Below, piece by piece: positions 27,085 to 37,107 of a stretch of 38,048 nt of DNA. The notes beneath the pieces were generated by a model that was given only the letters and a program-made list of their open reading frames with translations, was not told the origin of the DNA and did no database searches. A program made the translations under genes and the position numbers. This DNA comes from Candidatus Kuenenia stuttgartensis. Its GTDB lineage: Bacteria; Planctomycetota; Planctomycetia; Pirellulales; UBA1268. The stretch lies in NCBI GenBank assembly GCA_945897435.1, contig CAMDFJ010000012.1, forward strand, positions 1 through 38,048, read 5' to 3'. Numbering within the stretch: the first letter of the stretch is position 1; the number at the start of each line of letters is the position of its first letter.

Positions 27085-28527
27085 ATGTCCATCACCCGAT
27101 CGAGAAGGCGGTTTTGCCTGACGGCGGCCGGCGTCCTGGGGGCGGTCGCGGTTGGCCGACCGGCAGTCGGGGGAGAGCCGGTGAAGCTCAGGGTGAAGGA
27201 TGTTCGAACCAGATTCTCCGAGCATCGCTACCGGATGCCCTACAAATTCGGCGGAACGCCGGTCGACCGCGTCACGCTGCTCGACGTCGAGATCGACGTC
27301 GAGACGCCGGCCGGCCGGAGGATTACGGGCTTGGGCTCGATGCCGCTCGGAAATGTCTGGTCGTTCCCCGCCCGCGACCTGCCCTACGAGACGACGCTCG
27401 GGGCCATGAAGTCGCTGGCCACGAGACTTGCGGCCATCGTCGCCGGCTGCGACGAAGCCGGCCATCCCCTCGAGCTCTGGCACCTGCTCGAACCCGACTT
27501 CCTCGCGGCGGCCCGGACCGAGTCGGAGCGTCTCGGATTGCAGATGCCGATCCCGAAGCTCGCGGTGCTCGTGACGGCGAGCCCGTTCGACGCGGCCCTT
27601 CACGACGCCTGTGGCAAGGCCCTCGAGCGGAGCAGTTTTCTCTCACTCGCGCCCGATCTGGTCGGCCACGATCTCTCCAGATATCTCGGCGAGGAGTTCA
27701 GGGGCGTCGATCTCCGGGAGATCGTCAGGCCGCGACCGGCAGACAGCGTGCCGCTCTTCCACTCCGTCGGCGGCAGCGATCCGTTGACCGCCGCCGAGGC
27801 CGATGCGGCCGCCGTTCCCGACGATGGGCTGCCGCGGACGCTTGCAGAATGGATCGCCTTCAACGGCCTCTGGAACATCAAGATCAAACTGCAGGGCGAG
27901 TCGCTCGACTGGGATGTCGACCGCACGCTCGCCGTCGATCGGATCGCCCGCCAGTCCCGGCCCGAAACGGGCTGGCGATATTGCGTCGACTTCAACGAAC
28001 GCTGCCCCGATGTGGCATACGTCCTCGAATACCTGAACCGGGTGAAGGAGGCCTCGCCGCGTTGTCTCGAGAGCATCCTCTATGTCGAACAGCCGACGGC
28101 CCGCGACCTCGCCGCACCGCCCCGCAACGACATGCATCTGGCGGCCAAGCTCCGCCCCGTGGTGATCGACGAGTCGCTCACCGATCTGGAAACACTCCTC
28201 CTGGCCCGCGACCTGGGCTATACGGGCGTGGCACTCAAGGCCTGCAAGGGCCAGTCGCACGCGCTCCTGATGGCGGCGGCGGCGAAGCGTTACGGCATGT
28301 TTGTCTGCGTGCAGGACCTCACCTGCCCGGGTGCCTCCCTGGTGCACTCGGCCGGAATCGCCGCCTGGGTGCCGGGCGTGGCGGGGATCGAGGCCAACGC
28401 CCGGCAGTACGTGCCGGAGGCGAGCCGCGGCTGGGAGGACCGGCTGCCGGGAATCTTCCGGGTGACCGACGGCTCGATGCACACCGGCTGCCTCGCCGAC
28501 CGTCCCGGACTCGGCGCGACGGCATGA
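27085..28527 (+). CDS. Mandelate racemase/enolase-superfamily protein with Tat-like signal
   Basis: SRRRFCLTAAGVLGAVAVG leader; NIKIKLQG (KxK), YCVDFNERC, YVEQPTAR, VVIDESLTD active-site-like motifs in order. Confidence 0.85.
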   Translation: MSITRSRRRFCLTAAGVLGAVAVGRPAVGGEPVKLRVKDVRTRFSEHRYRMPYKFGGTPVDRVTLLDVEIDVETPAGRRITGLGSMPLGNVWSFPARDLPYETTLGAMKSLATRLAAIVAGCDEAGHPLELWHLLEPDFLAAARTESERLGLQMPIPKLAVLVTASPFDAALHDACGKALERSSFLSLAPDLVGHDLSRYLGEEFRGVDLREIVRPRPADSVPLFHSVGGSDPLTAAEADAAAVPDDGLPRTLAEWIAFNGLWNIKIKLQGESLDWDVDRTLAVDRIARQSRPETGWRYCVDFNERCPDVAYVLEYLNRVKEASPRCLESILYVEQPTARDLAAPPRNDMHLAAKLRPVVIDESLTDLETLLLARDLGYTGVALKACKGQSHALLMAAAAKRYGMFVCVQDLTCPGASLVHSAGIAAWVPGVAGIEANARQYVPEASRGWEDRLPGIFRVTDGSMHTGCLADRPGLGATA

Positions 28528-28571
28528 GGATCATCCGTGGGTTTCGCGGTTTCATTATTTGAGGTTGAGTC

Positions 28572-29519
28572 ATGGGCGAGGACGGAATGCGATTGGGTTT
28601 TGTCAGCGCGATCCTGCCGGATCTGTCGCTGGAGCAGGTCCTCCGCACGGCGGCGGACATCGGCTATGACTGTGTCGAACTGATGTGCTGGCCGCCGTCG
28701 GTGGCCGATCGGCGGTATGCCGGCGTGACGCATCTCGATGTCGGGGAATTCACCCCGGCCGACGCCGAGAGAGTGCGGTCGCTCGCCGCCGCCGCGGGTA
28801 TCGGCATCAGCGGGCTCGGCTACTATCCCAATCCGCTCGCGCCTCAGGCGACCGAGTCTGCGACGGCCGTCCGTCATCTTGGCCAGGTGATCCGGGCGGC
28901 TGCACTGCTCGGCGTCGGCCAGGTGAACACATTCGTGGGTCGCGACTGGACCCGATCGGTCGACGACAACTGGCCACGTTTTCTGGAAGTCTGGCGACCC
29001 CTTGTCGATCTGGCGGAGGAGCAGGGAGTGAACATCGGCATTGAGAATTGCCCGATGCTGTTCTCCAGGGACGAATGGCCGGGGGGCAAGAACCTCGCCA
29101 GTTCGCCGGCGATCTGGCGGCGCATGTTCAGCGACATTCCCAGCCGCCGATTCGGCCTCAACTACGATCCTTCCCACCTCGTCTGGCAGCAGATGGACTG
29201 CGTGCACCCACTGCTTGAATTTGCCGATCGCATTCACCACGTGCATGCCAAGGATGCCCGAATCGATCGCGATCGGCTCGACGCGGTCGGCATCCTCGCC
29301 TCGCCGCTTGAATATCATGCACCCGTGCTGCCCGGTCTCGGCGACGTGCCCTGGAGCCGGTTCTTCGCCATGCTCCACAGGATCGGCTACCGCGGCCCGG
29401 TGTGCGTCGAGGTCGAGGATCGAGCCTTCGAGGATTCGCTCGCCGGCAGGCAGGCGGCGCTGAGGCAGTCCCACACATTCCTGCGAAATTTCCTGGTTCG
29501 ACGTCCGAGCCAGCCCTAG
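28572..29519 (+). CDS. Sugar phosphate isomerase/epimerase (xylose isomerase-like TIM barrel)
   Basis: [70 protein letters not shown]. Confidence 0.9.
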   Translation: MGEDGMRLGFVSAILPDLSLEQVLRTAADIGYDCVELMCWPPSVADRRYAGVTHLDVGEFTPADAERVRSLAAAAGIGISGLGYYPNPLAPQATESATAVRHLGQVIRAAALLGVGQVNTFVGRDWTRSVDDNWPRFLEVWRPLVDLAEEQGVNIGIENCPMLFSRDEWPGGKNLASSPAIWRRMFSDIPSRRFGLNYDPSHLVWQQMDCVHPLLEFADRIHHVHAKDARIDRDRLDAVGILASPLEYHAPVLPGLGDVPWSRFFAMLHRIGYRGPVCVEVEDRAFEDSLAGRQAALRQSHTFLRNFLVRRPSQP

Positions 29520-29572
29520 CCACAAGGCTCTCTGATCCGCTTCTCGAGATGCCTGCATCGAGGTACCGTCCC

Positions 29573-30289
29573 ATGTCTCACGATTCGGCATCGGCGTTCG
29601 TCTACTCCGACATCGCCAAGATGATCGACCACTCGCTCCTCAATCCGACGCTCCAGGCGGCCGAGCTGGAGTCCGGCTGCCGACTGGCCCGTGCCTACGA
29701 TGTGGCAAGCGTCTGCATCATGCCGTTCGCCCTCAGGCGCTGCGCCGACCTTCTTGCCGGATCGACCGTGAAGGCGAGCACAACGATCGGCTTTCCCCAC
29801 GGCGGTGGCGTGACGGCGATCAAGCTGGCCGAGACGCTCCAGGCCCTCGAGGATGGCGGCCAGGAACTCGACATGGTGGTCAACATCTCGGAGGTGCTCA
29901 GCGGCCACTGGGAGTACGTCCGTGCGGAGATCCGCGCCGTGACCGAGGCCACGCATGCCGCCGGGCAGAAGGTCAAGGTGATCTTCGAAAACTGCTACTT
30001 GAACGACGAGCAGAAGATCCGCCTCTGCGAAATCTGCGGCGAACTCGGCGTCGACTGGGTGAAGACCTCCACTGGTTACGGCTCTGGCGGTGTCACGATG
30101 GAGGATCTGGCCCTGATGCGGAGGCATTCTCCGGCGCACGTGCAGGTCAAGGCGGCTGGTGGCGTCCGCGATCTGGACACGCTGCTCAGGGTCCGCGCGC
30201 TCGGTGCGAGCCGCTGCGGTGCGAGCCGCACGCCGGAGATCCTCGACGAAGCCAACCGGCGGCTGGGGCGTCCGGCCTTCCGGTCCTGA
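29573..30289 (+). CDS. deoC: Deoxyribose-phosphate aldolase
   Basis: KMIDHSLLNPTL, VCIMPFALRRC, STTIGFPHGGGVTAIKLAET, ELDMVVNIS, VKVIFENCYLND, DWVKTSTGYGSGGVT. Confidence 0.92.
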   Translation: MSHDSASAFVYSDIAKMIDHSLLNPTLQAAELESGCRLARAYDVASVCIMPFALRRCADLLAGSTVKASTTIGFPHGGGVTAIKLAETLQALEDGGQELDMVVNISEVLSGHWEYVRAEIRAVTEATHAAGQKVKVIFENCYLNDEQKIRLCEICGELGVDWVKTSTGYGSGGVTMEDLALMRRHSPAHVQVKAAGGVRDLDTLLRVRALGASRCGASRTPEILDEANRRLGRPAFRS

Positions 30290-30310
30290 CGCTGCCCGAA
30301 TGGTCGCGCT

Positions 30311-31366
30311 TCAACCGCCGTAGGCAGACCCGGTGGGACCGCGGGCGAGGTCCGCTTCGAGTGGGCGGTGGGGATGGATGCCGAGCTTCGCCAATTCGCC
30401 GTGGTAGGCCTTGACGGCCTCCTCCGAGGAAATGGTTTCATCGGCCACCGCACGGAGAAACTTCACGAACTCGAGTTGATGCTCCGCTGCGTTGATCTTG
30501 CGGCCGAAGAGGGCGACGCGGGCGCCGTGCCGCTTCGCGTCGGCAACGAGTCCGAAGGCATCGTGCGTCGTGCCCGCGCCGCCGCCGAGTATGCCTACGA
30601 CCACCGAGCGGTCGTAGGCGGCCAGCTGCTCGGTAACCTCGGGCCCCAGATACGGAATCTTGAGGAAGATCGGCCGGCCGGCCCGCGGTACGCCGGCGAG
30701 ACACCGCGCGACGTGGTCGGCGAGGAAACGGGCCACGTCTTTCGGCTTGTCACCCGCCGGCCGCCCCGGCACCCGGTCGAGCGCGTTCGGAAAAAATACC
30801 TCGAGGAAGTGCCGGAAGCCGGCCCGTTCCGCCTCGATCCGAAACGTCTTGTAGGCCTCGAGCATGGCGCGATCGAGCAGGGCATCGTCGTTGAGCGTGA
30901 GCGAGAAGAGTCCGAGATTCGCACCGCGGCTGCGATCTTCGTGGGAGCGATCGATGCGGCCGCACTGGGCCTGCGGGATCGTCGTCGTCGAGAAGGGCAG
31001 GGCGGGCTGCCGGCTGTAACTGCCCGTGCCGGCGGCGAGCCAGATGTCGGTCGTGTCGTTCATGCGCACGGCGGGGGTCACGGCCGTGCCGCTAAAAATA
31101 TCCTCCTCGATCGAGAGTTGCTCGCTCGTGCTTGCGCTCATCAGCATGATGTCGACGAGGCCCTGCGTCACGAGAGCCCGGATACTTTCCCGGTAGTCGG
31201 CGATCGTGCGGAAGGGGCCCTTCACGGGCTCGCCACCAGGGGCGAGCCCGGCCGCGGCCAGCCCAAACGCCATGTCGGCATCCTTGGCGTCGGCAAGGAT
31301 GAAGTCGCGGCAGCCGGGATCGGACGTGATCCGGGCGAGTTTCAGGTCGAGCGTTTTCTGCTGCAT
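30311..31366 (-). CDS. Putative class I aldolase-like TIM-barrel protein
   Basis: FRHFLEVFFPNAL, RPIFLKIPYLGPEVTEQLAAYDRSVVVGILGGGAGTTHDAFGLVADAKRHGARVALFGRKI; TIM-barrel Lys strand followed by a GGGAGTT phosphate-site-like loop. Start at 31366. Confidence 0.5.
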   Translation of the reverse strand: MQQKTLDLKLARITSDPGCRDFILADAKDADMAFGLAAAGLAPGGEPVKGPFRTIADYRESIRALVTQGLVDIMLMSASTSEQLSIEEDIFSGTAVTPAVRMNDTTDIWLAAGTGSYSRQPALPFSTTTIPQAQCGRIDRSHEDRSRGANLGLFSLTLNDDALLDRAMLEAYKTFRIEAERAGFRHFLEVFFPNALDRVPGRPAGDKPKDVARFLADHVARCLAGVPRAGRPIFLKIPYLGPEVTEQLAAYDRSVVVGILGGGAGTTHDAFGLVADAKRHGARVALFGRKINAAEHQLEFVKFLRAVADETISSEEAVKAYHGELAKLGIHPHRPLEADLARGPTGSAYGG

Positions 31367-31694
31367 GGAGACTCCTGAGCCGAATGCTACCGCGGGCGTT
31401 GCCGTCCAAAAGACACAGCACAAATCGCCGGCGTTTCAGCTGCTTCTATAGCACCTACATGTGCCCTTGCCTCCAGATCCGATGCACCCGCTTGAAGTTC
31501 ACCCGCCAGCCTCCGAACGCAGTCGGGCCGATAAGAACCTGATGCGTTCGCTGCAGTTGACAGCCCCTGCGTGGTTACCGATCCTTACAATGGGGCCGGG
31601 GAACTGGATCCCCTGACGAGTTCCGGTCGTGGGGCCGGAGGACGCTCGCGGTCTGCTTTCTGGGAATCGCCCTTTGTCCGCCTCGAGGGTTCCG

Positions 31695-33026
31695 ATGAGC
31701 CGGTCTTCGAGCCTCCTCCTTGCCAGCATCGTTGCAGTCTGGCTCGCCTCCGTGGCGACGGCCATCGAGATCACCCGCACACTCGATCCGAGCATCGATA
31801 CCGTGGGCCAGCAGATCCTCACGGTGCAGACGTACACGAGCGGCACGACTGCAGTGCTCGATCTCGGCATCTACGACACAGGGGCGGCGGTGATCTCGTT
31901 CGCTGCCTACGCCAATGAGTATTTTCCCCAGCCACATCTCAATCCGGGTGGGGCCGGGGGCCAGGGGATCAACGGCCTCGTGATCGGCGACGTGTCCCAA
32001 CCGGGCACGGTTCTCGTGGGTGGCTTTCAGGATTTTTCCATCAATGTCGATCTCGACACGCTTGAATTCGATGTCGGCACCTCCACGTCGCCCGCCCGGG
32101 CCGTCCCCGGCATCCAGGCTTTTGTCGGTTCTCTCGACGGCAGCCCGAATCTCCCCACGCTCTCGGGCACGCCGATCCACAAGCCCAGCGTCGCCTTTCC
32201 GGGCGGCTCGGCTGCTCATGTGTCGTTTTCGGGGATCGACTTCGGGTCGTCACTCGGGCTGACAGGACAGCTTTTCATTCCGACGTTCGATCTCGTGTCG
32301 CCCGGGCAGACGCTGGCCGCGAAGGCCGGCAGCACGCAGCCGACCGTCATTCCGCTGATCCCGCTGGGCCTCGACAACTACGGGAACGAGGGATCCGACA
32401 TCACGGTCGTGCCAAACCCCACGGTCGCCGGGGTCGGCCTCGGGATGGCGGGCGGCTCCGCGCTGGTGACGGCTGGCAGCATGCTCTTCGACACCGGCGC
32501 CCAGGTATCGCTCATCTCCACGGGGCTGGCCGCCGGCCTGGGCCTCGACCTCGGCAATCCCGAGACGACGATCTCTGTGAAGGGAGCCGCCGGCGAACCT
32601 GTGGCGATTCCTGGTTTTACGCTCGGAGAGCTTGTCGTGGGTGCAGCGATCGATGGATCGGAGGCGGACGACACCCTCCGGTTCCTGGACGTGCCGGTCT
32701 ACGTGTACGACATCGGCGTACCGGGCCTCGACGGCATCCTGGGAATGAACCTTTTCAATCAGGCCGACGAGATGCTGATCGACCTGATCAACGGACGGTT
32801 CAGCGTCTCGTTTTACGAAACGCTGCCGGAAGGGGGTGGTGGCGAGGCGTTCGACACGCTCGGCGCCCTGCTCGCGGCCGGTGGGATGTCGTTTCCCGTA
32901 TTCGCCGGGAGCGTCGCTCCATCGCTGGGCCTGGGCCCGGTCGTGCCGGTGCCCGAACCCGGTACGCTCGTCGCGCTCGCGGCCGCACTGGCCACTCTTG
33001 CGTGCCGCAGGAGACATCGCCGCTGA
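31695..33026 (+). CDS. PEP-CTERM protein with retropepsin/pepsin-like aspartic protease motifs
   Basis: Signal peptide MSRSSSLLLASIVAVWLASVATA; IYDTGAAVISF and LFDTGAQVSLIS; GLDGILGMNLFNQADEMLIDLINGRFSVSF; C-terminus VPVPEPGTLVALAAALATLACRRRHRR. Confidence 0.75.
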   Translation: MSRSSSLLLASIVAVWLASVATAIEITRTLDPSIDTVGQQILTVQTYTSGTTAVLDLGIYDTGAAVISFAAYANEYFPQPHLNPGGAGGQGINGLVIGDVSQPGTVLVGGFQDFSINVDLDTLEFDVGTSTSPARAVPGIQAFVGSLDGSPNLPTLSGTPIHKPSVAFPGGSAAHVSFSGIDFGSSLGLTGQLFIPTFDLVSPGQTLAAKAGSTQPTVIPLIPLGLDNYGNEGSDITVVPNPTVAGVGLGMAGGSALVTAGSMLFDTGAQVSLISTGLAAGLGLDLGNPETTISVKGAAGEPVAIPGFTLGELVVGAAIDGSEADDTLRFLDVPVYVYDIGVPGLDGILGMNLFNQADEMLIDLINGRFSVSFYETLPEGGGGEAFDTLGALLAAGGMSFPVFAGSVAPSLGLGPVVPVPEPGTLVALAAALATLACRRRHRR

Positions 33027-33123
33027 CCGGCACGGCGTCTTCCGCGGGCAGCGTTGTGGCCAACACTACCCAGGAGCCGGGGGTCCCTTTCATACTGCCC
33101 CTTCCTCGTCTGGAGACGATCCG

Positions 33124-34518
33124 ATGCCAGCAGCCGTCCCGCTTTCCATCGGCAATGCCACGACCCGCCGCGATTTCCTCAGCACCACCAGCCGGGCCGC
33201 GACGGCCACGTCGCTTGTCGCCCTCGCCGGCACGATGCCCGCCGTCCACGCGGCTGGGAGCGACGAGATCCGCTTCGCCCTGATCGGCTGCGGAGGGCGG
33301 GGGGGCGGTGCCGCCGCAGACGCCCTCTCCGTGCCGGGCGCGAACCTCAGGCTCGTGGCGATGGCCGACCTCTTTCTCGAATCGATCAACTCCCGCCGCC
33401 GGGGCCTTGGAGAGCAGTTCAAGGAGCGAGTCGATGTTCCAGACGAACGGTGCTTCGTGGGCATCAACGCCTACAAGGCCGCCATCGACTGCCTCCGACC
33501 CGGCGACATCGCGATCTGCGCGACTCCGGTCGGCTTCCGAGCGGCCCACTTCGCCTATGCCGTCGAGAAGGGTGTTCACACGTTTCTCGAGAAGCCGGTT
33601 TCGATCGACGGTCCGAGCACCAGGCGGATCATCGAACTGGCAGCCAAGGCGGAGGCCAAGAACCTCAAGGTCGGTGTGGGGCTGATGTGCCGCCACAGTG
33701 AGGCCCGCCGCGAGCTTTACCATCGGCTACAGAGCGGCGAGGCGGGCGAACTGATCGCATTCCACGGCTACCGTGAGCATGGGCCTGTGCAGCCAATGGA
33801 CCTCTATCCCGGCCCGCCCGAGGGCATGCGTGATCTCTACTGGCAGGCCAAGCGGTTCCACAGCTTTCTCTGGGCCAGCGGGGGTGTGTTCAGCGATTTC
33901 TACGTGCACCACGTCGACGAGGTCTGCTGGATGAAGAACGCCTGGCCGGTGAAGGCCGAGGCGACCGGCGGCCGGCATTTTCGCGGTCGGCTCGACGACC
34001 AGAACTTCGACAGCTACGGTGTCGAATACACCTTTGCCGACGGCACGAAGTTTTTCTATTCCGGCCGGACGATGAAAGACTGCGAGCAGAAGTTTGGGGT
34101 CTTCGGCCAGGGGTCGAAGGGCGCCTTCACGATCTCCGGCAGCGGCCATGCGCCGGCCAAATCGACGATCTACAAGAACCAGCAGATGGCCAAGGACAAC
34201 ATCCTCTGGACCGCAGAGCAGCCCGAGAACAACCCCTACCGCCTGGAGTGGGAGCACCTGATGGCGGCGATCCATTCCGACGCGAAATACAACGAGGCCG
34301 TCCGCGGCGCCGAGGCGAGCCTCGTCACCGCCATGGGACGTATCGCGGCTCACACCGGCCGGACGGTCACGTTCGAGGAGATCATGAACTGCCCCGACGA
34401 CCTCACCGCAGGGGTCGCCGATCTGACCGACGATTCCCCCGCACCGCTGCAGCGAGGTGCCGACGGCCTCTACCCCGTGCCGATGCCGGGGCGATACAAG
34501 TTCGAGTTCCGTGGCTGA
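33124..34518 (+). CDS. Gfo/Idh/MocA-family oxidoreductase with Tat-like signal
   Basis: TTRRDFLSTTSRAATATSLVALAGTMPAVHA leader; IRFALIGCGGRGGGAAADAL; TFLEKPVSIDGPSTRRI; VGVGLMCRHSEARRE. Confidence 0.92.
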   Translation: MPAAVPLSIGNATTRRDFLSTTSRAATATSLVALAGTMPAVHAAGSDEIRFALIGCGGRGGGAAADALSVPGANLRLVAMADLFLESINSRRRGLGEQFKERVDVPDERCFVGINAYKAAIDCLRPGDIAICATPVGFRAAHFAYAVEKGVHTFLEKPVSIDGPSTRRIIELAAKAEAKNLKVGVGLMCRHSEARRELYHRLQSGEAGELIAFHGYREHGPVQPMDLYPGPPEGMRDLYWQAKRFHSFLWASGGVFSDFYVHHVDEVCWMKNAWPVKAEATGGRHFRGRLDDQNFDSYGVEYTFADGTKFFYSGRTMKDCEQKFGVFGQGSKGAFTISGSGHAPAKSTIYKNQQMAKDNILWTAEQPENNPYRLEWEHLMAAIHSDAKYNEAVRGAEASLVTAMGRIAAHTGRTVTFEEIMNCPDDLTAGVADLTDDSPAPLQRGADGLYPVPMPGRYKFEFRG

Positions 34519-34655
34519 CGGGATCGTGAAATGAACCGACCTGCATCCTCCTGACCGCCACGGCGGCATCAGCCGCCGCATGGCCTGCTGTTCCGGTCGG
34601 GAACTCGCAGGTCATACTGACTCCCGTGGGGCCCGTTTTCGATCGCGAGGATTGC

Positions 34656-35627
34656 ATGGTGTCGGCCGGACCCTCTGATTGCATCGTCTGCGGCACCTGC
34701 ACCGTCGATATTCTCGTCAGGCCCGTCGGCCTCACAGAACCGATCGGTGGCGGTCGGCTGTTCGAGGTCGATCCGATCGACGTGACCACTGGCGGGATCG
34801 TCTGCAACTCCGGGATCGCGATGCGTCGGCTCGGGCTGACGGTGGACGCGGCCAGCATCGTCGGCGACGACTTCTGGGGCGGCGTCGTGCGGTCGCGGCT
34901 CGGCAGCGAGGAGATCGGCACCGCCGCCGTCGAGGTTCATCCGTCGCTCGCCACGAGCACGACGGCCGTCCTCATCGACCCGAGCGGCGAGCGCAGCTTC
35001 GCGCACCATGTCGGAGCCCCGCAGTCGCTCGATCTCGCGTTCATTCGGCGGCATGCGGCCGACTTCGGCCGCAGCCGCATGGCGTTGATCGGATACTTCG
35101 GCCTGCTGCCCAGCCTCGAACCGATGCTCGACATGGCGGTCGCTGCCGTGAGGGCGGCGGGGGCCGCGGTGGCCCTGGAAACCGGCGGCTCCGGCGGCAC
35201 GCTCGAGACGCTCGCGCCGGCGCTGCGATATGTCGACCTCTACGTGCCGAGCCTCGACGAGGCGAGGCACCAGACCGGCCTCAACGATCCCCGTGAGATC
35301 ATCGCCTGCTACCGCCGGCATGGAGCGGGAGGAATCGTCGGCGTGAAGCTCGGGTCGAGGGGCACGCTCCTGAGTGGATCGGCAGGCGAGTTTCTCGACA
35401 TCCCCTGCGTGCCCGCGCCCGGGCCCGTTGCCGACACCACGGGCGCCGGCGACTCGCTGCTCGCCGGGCTCATCGCAGGACTGCTGCGGGGCATGCCACT
35501 CGCACAGGCCGGCCGTCTCGGCGCCGCCACGGCCGCCTGCTGCGTGACGGCGATGGGCGCGACCGCCGGCCTGCGGTCGTTCGAAGAAACGCTGCGGCTG
35601 GCCGGGGGCGTTGGCGTGCCTGAGTGA
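34656..35627 (+). CDS. PfkB-family carbohydrate kinase
   Basis: DCIVCGTCTVDILVRPVG; TTGGIVCNSGIAMRRLGL; VADTTGAGDSLLAGLIAGLLRG (PfkB signature). Confidence 0.92.
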   Translation: MVSAGPSDCIVCGTCTVDILVRPVGLTEPIGGGRLFEVDPIDVTTGGIVCNSGIAMRRLGLTVDAASIVGDDFWGGVVRSRLGSEEIGTAAVEVHPSLATSTTAVLIDPSGERSFAHHVGAPQSLDLAFIRRHAADFGRSRMALIGYFGLLPSLEPMLDMAVAAVRAAGAAVALETGGSGGTLETLAPALRYVDLYVPSLDEARHQTGLNDPREIIACYRRHGAGGIVGVKLGSRGTLLSGSAGEFLDIPCVPAPGPVADTTGAGDSLLAGLIAGLLRGMPLAQAGRLGAATAACCVTAMGATAGLRSFEETLRLAGGVGVPE

Positions 35628-35668
35628 GGGCAGCCGATTCCTGCCGGGTCCGACTGCGAGGGCCGCAC

Positions 35669-37096
35669 TCACTTCGGCTGGTTCGACCGTGCAGGATCGT
35701 GATCCGGGTTTTGGGAGGGCATTTGTGCGACGCTCGATGCCAGCCAGGCATCGAGCCTGCGGCGCAGGTCGGACACCGTCGCCGGCTGTGAACCGGCCAG
35801 GTCGTGCGTCTCGCCCGGATCGGCGTCGAGGTCGTAGAGCTCGTCCCGGCCGTCCTCGTAGAAGTGCACGAGCCGCCAGCGGCCGTGGCGAATGACGCTG
35901 TGGGGAGTGGCGCCACCGGGGTGATAGTGGGGATAGTGCCAGTAGAGCGCCTCCCGATCGAGACCGCCTCCGCGGAGCACGCCGGCCAGGCTCCTGCCGT
36001 CGACCGGCTGGCCGGGCTCCTCGCCGACGCCTGTGAGGTCGAGGATCGTCGCCGGGATGTCGGTGGTGATCACCGGCAGGTCGCTCGTGGTGCCGGGCCT
36101 CGTCACGCCCGGCCACGACATAATGAAGGGCACGCGGACCCCCGCCTCGTAGGCCGAACCCTTGCCGGCCCGGAGCGGACGATTGTCGGTCACCTGTACG
36201 AGGCCGCCGTTGTCGCTGGTGAAGATGATCGCGGTGCGGTCGCGGATGCCGAGTGATTCGCAGGCGTCGAGAATCCTCCCCATGGCGTCGTCGATGCTCT
36301 CCACCATCGCCGCGTAGCCAGGGTTCTTCGGTGCGGCCTCGCCTCGACGCGAGGCATATCGGGCCTGAACGTCGGCCTTGGCCTGGATCGGCGTATGCAC
36401 GCAGTGGTGAGGCAGATAGAGGAAGAACGGTTTCTCGCGGTGGTCCTCGAGAAACCGGACCGCCTCGGCGGCCTCCCGGTCGGTCAGATATTCGCCGATC
36501 GGCCCGTCCCTGAGCGTGGGAATGCGGTACGGGGAGAAATAGCTCGGCGGCTGGCCGCGGTCGGTGCCGGCGATGTTCTGGTCGAAGCCATGATCCTCGG
36601 GCGAGGATCCCGTCCCTCCGAGATGCCACTTGCCGATGCTGGCGGTGGCGTAGCCCGCCGCCCGCAGCCGCTCCGGCAACGTGACCAGATCGAGCGGCAG
36701 CGATCTACGCCAATCGGGGATCTGCAGCCGGGCGAAGGGGCGTGCATGTCCGGGGATCCAGTCGGTGAGGCGAAGCCGGGCCGGCGACTGGCCGGTCAGC
36801 AGCGCCGCCCGCGACGGCGAGCAGACCGTGCAGGCGGAATAGCCGTGGGTGAATCGCATGCCTCCCGCCACCAGCCGGTCGATCTGCGGCGTCTGGAAAA
36901 CCTCGCTCCCCTGACAGGAGAGATCCCGCCATCCCAGATCGTCCACGAAGACGACGATCACGTTGGGCTTCAGGGTGGAAGGATCTGCGGCACTACAGAT
37001 CCCTCCGCCGACTGCGACCGCGAATGCCTGCAGGGCCGCAACCAGCCGCGGAAGCCGGCTTCCAAGAACGCTATTCCTGAACGTGCATGGATGCAT
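35669..37096 (-). CDS. Sulfatase (formylglycine-dependent)
   Basis: KPNVIVVFVDDLGWRDLSCQG; ACTVCSPSRAALLTGQSPAR (C-x-P-S-R FGly motif); SIGKWHLGG; IIFTSDNGG; signal peptide. Confidence 0.95.
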   Translation of the reverse strand: MHPCTFRNSVLGSRLPRLVAALQAFAVAVGGGICSAADPSTLKPNVIVVFVDDLGWRDLSCQGSEVFQTPQIDRLVAGGMRFTHGYSACTVCSPSRAALLTGQSPARLRLTDWIPGHARPFARLQIPDWRRSLPLDLVTLPERLRAAGYATASIGKWHLGGTGSSPEDHGFDQNIAGTDRGQPPSYFSPYRIPTLRDGPIGEYLTDREAAEAVRFLEDHREKPFFLYLPHHCVHTPIQAKADVQARYASRRGEAAPKNPGYAAMVESIDDAMGRILDACESLGIRDRTAIIFTSDNGGLVQVTDNRPLRAGKGSAYEAGVRVPFIMSWPGVTRPGTTSDLPVITTDIPATILDLTGVGEEPGQPVDGRSLAGVLRGGGLDREALYWHYPHYHPGGATPHSVIRHGRWRLVHFYEDGRDELYDLDADPGETHDLAGSQPATVSDLRRRLDAWLASSVAQMPSQNPDHDPARSNQPK

Positions 37097-37107
37097 GATG
37101 GTGGCTT

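Noticed and set aside
29573-30289. DeoC as encapsulated BMC cargo
   Set aside because: No amphipathic encapsulation helix at either terminus, and 21 kb from the shell operon on the other strand.
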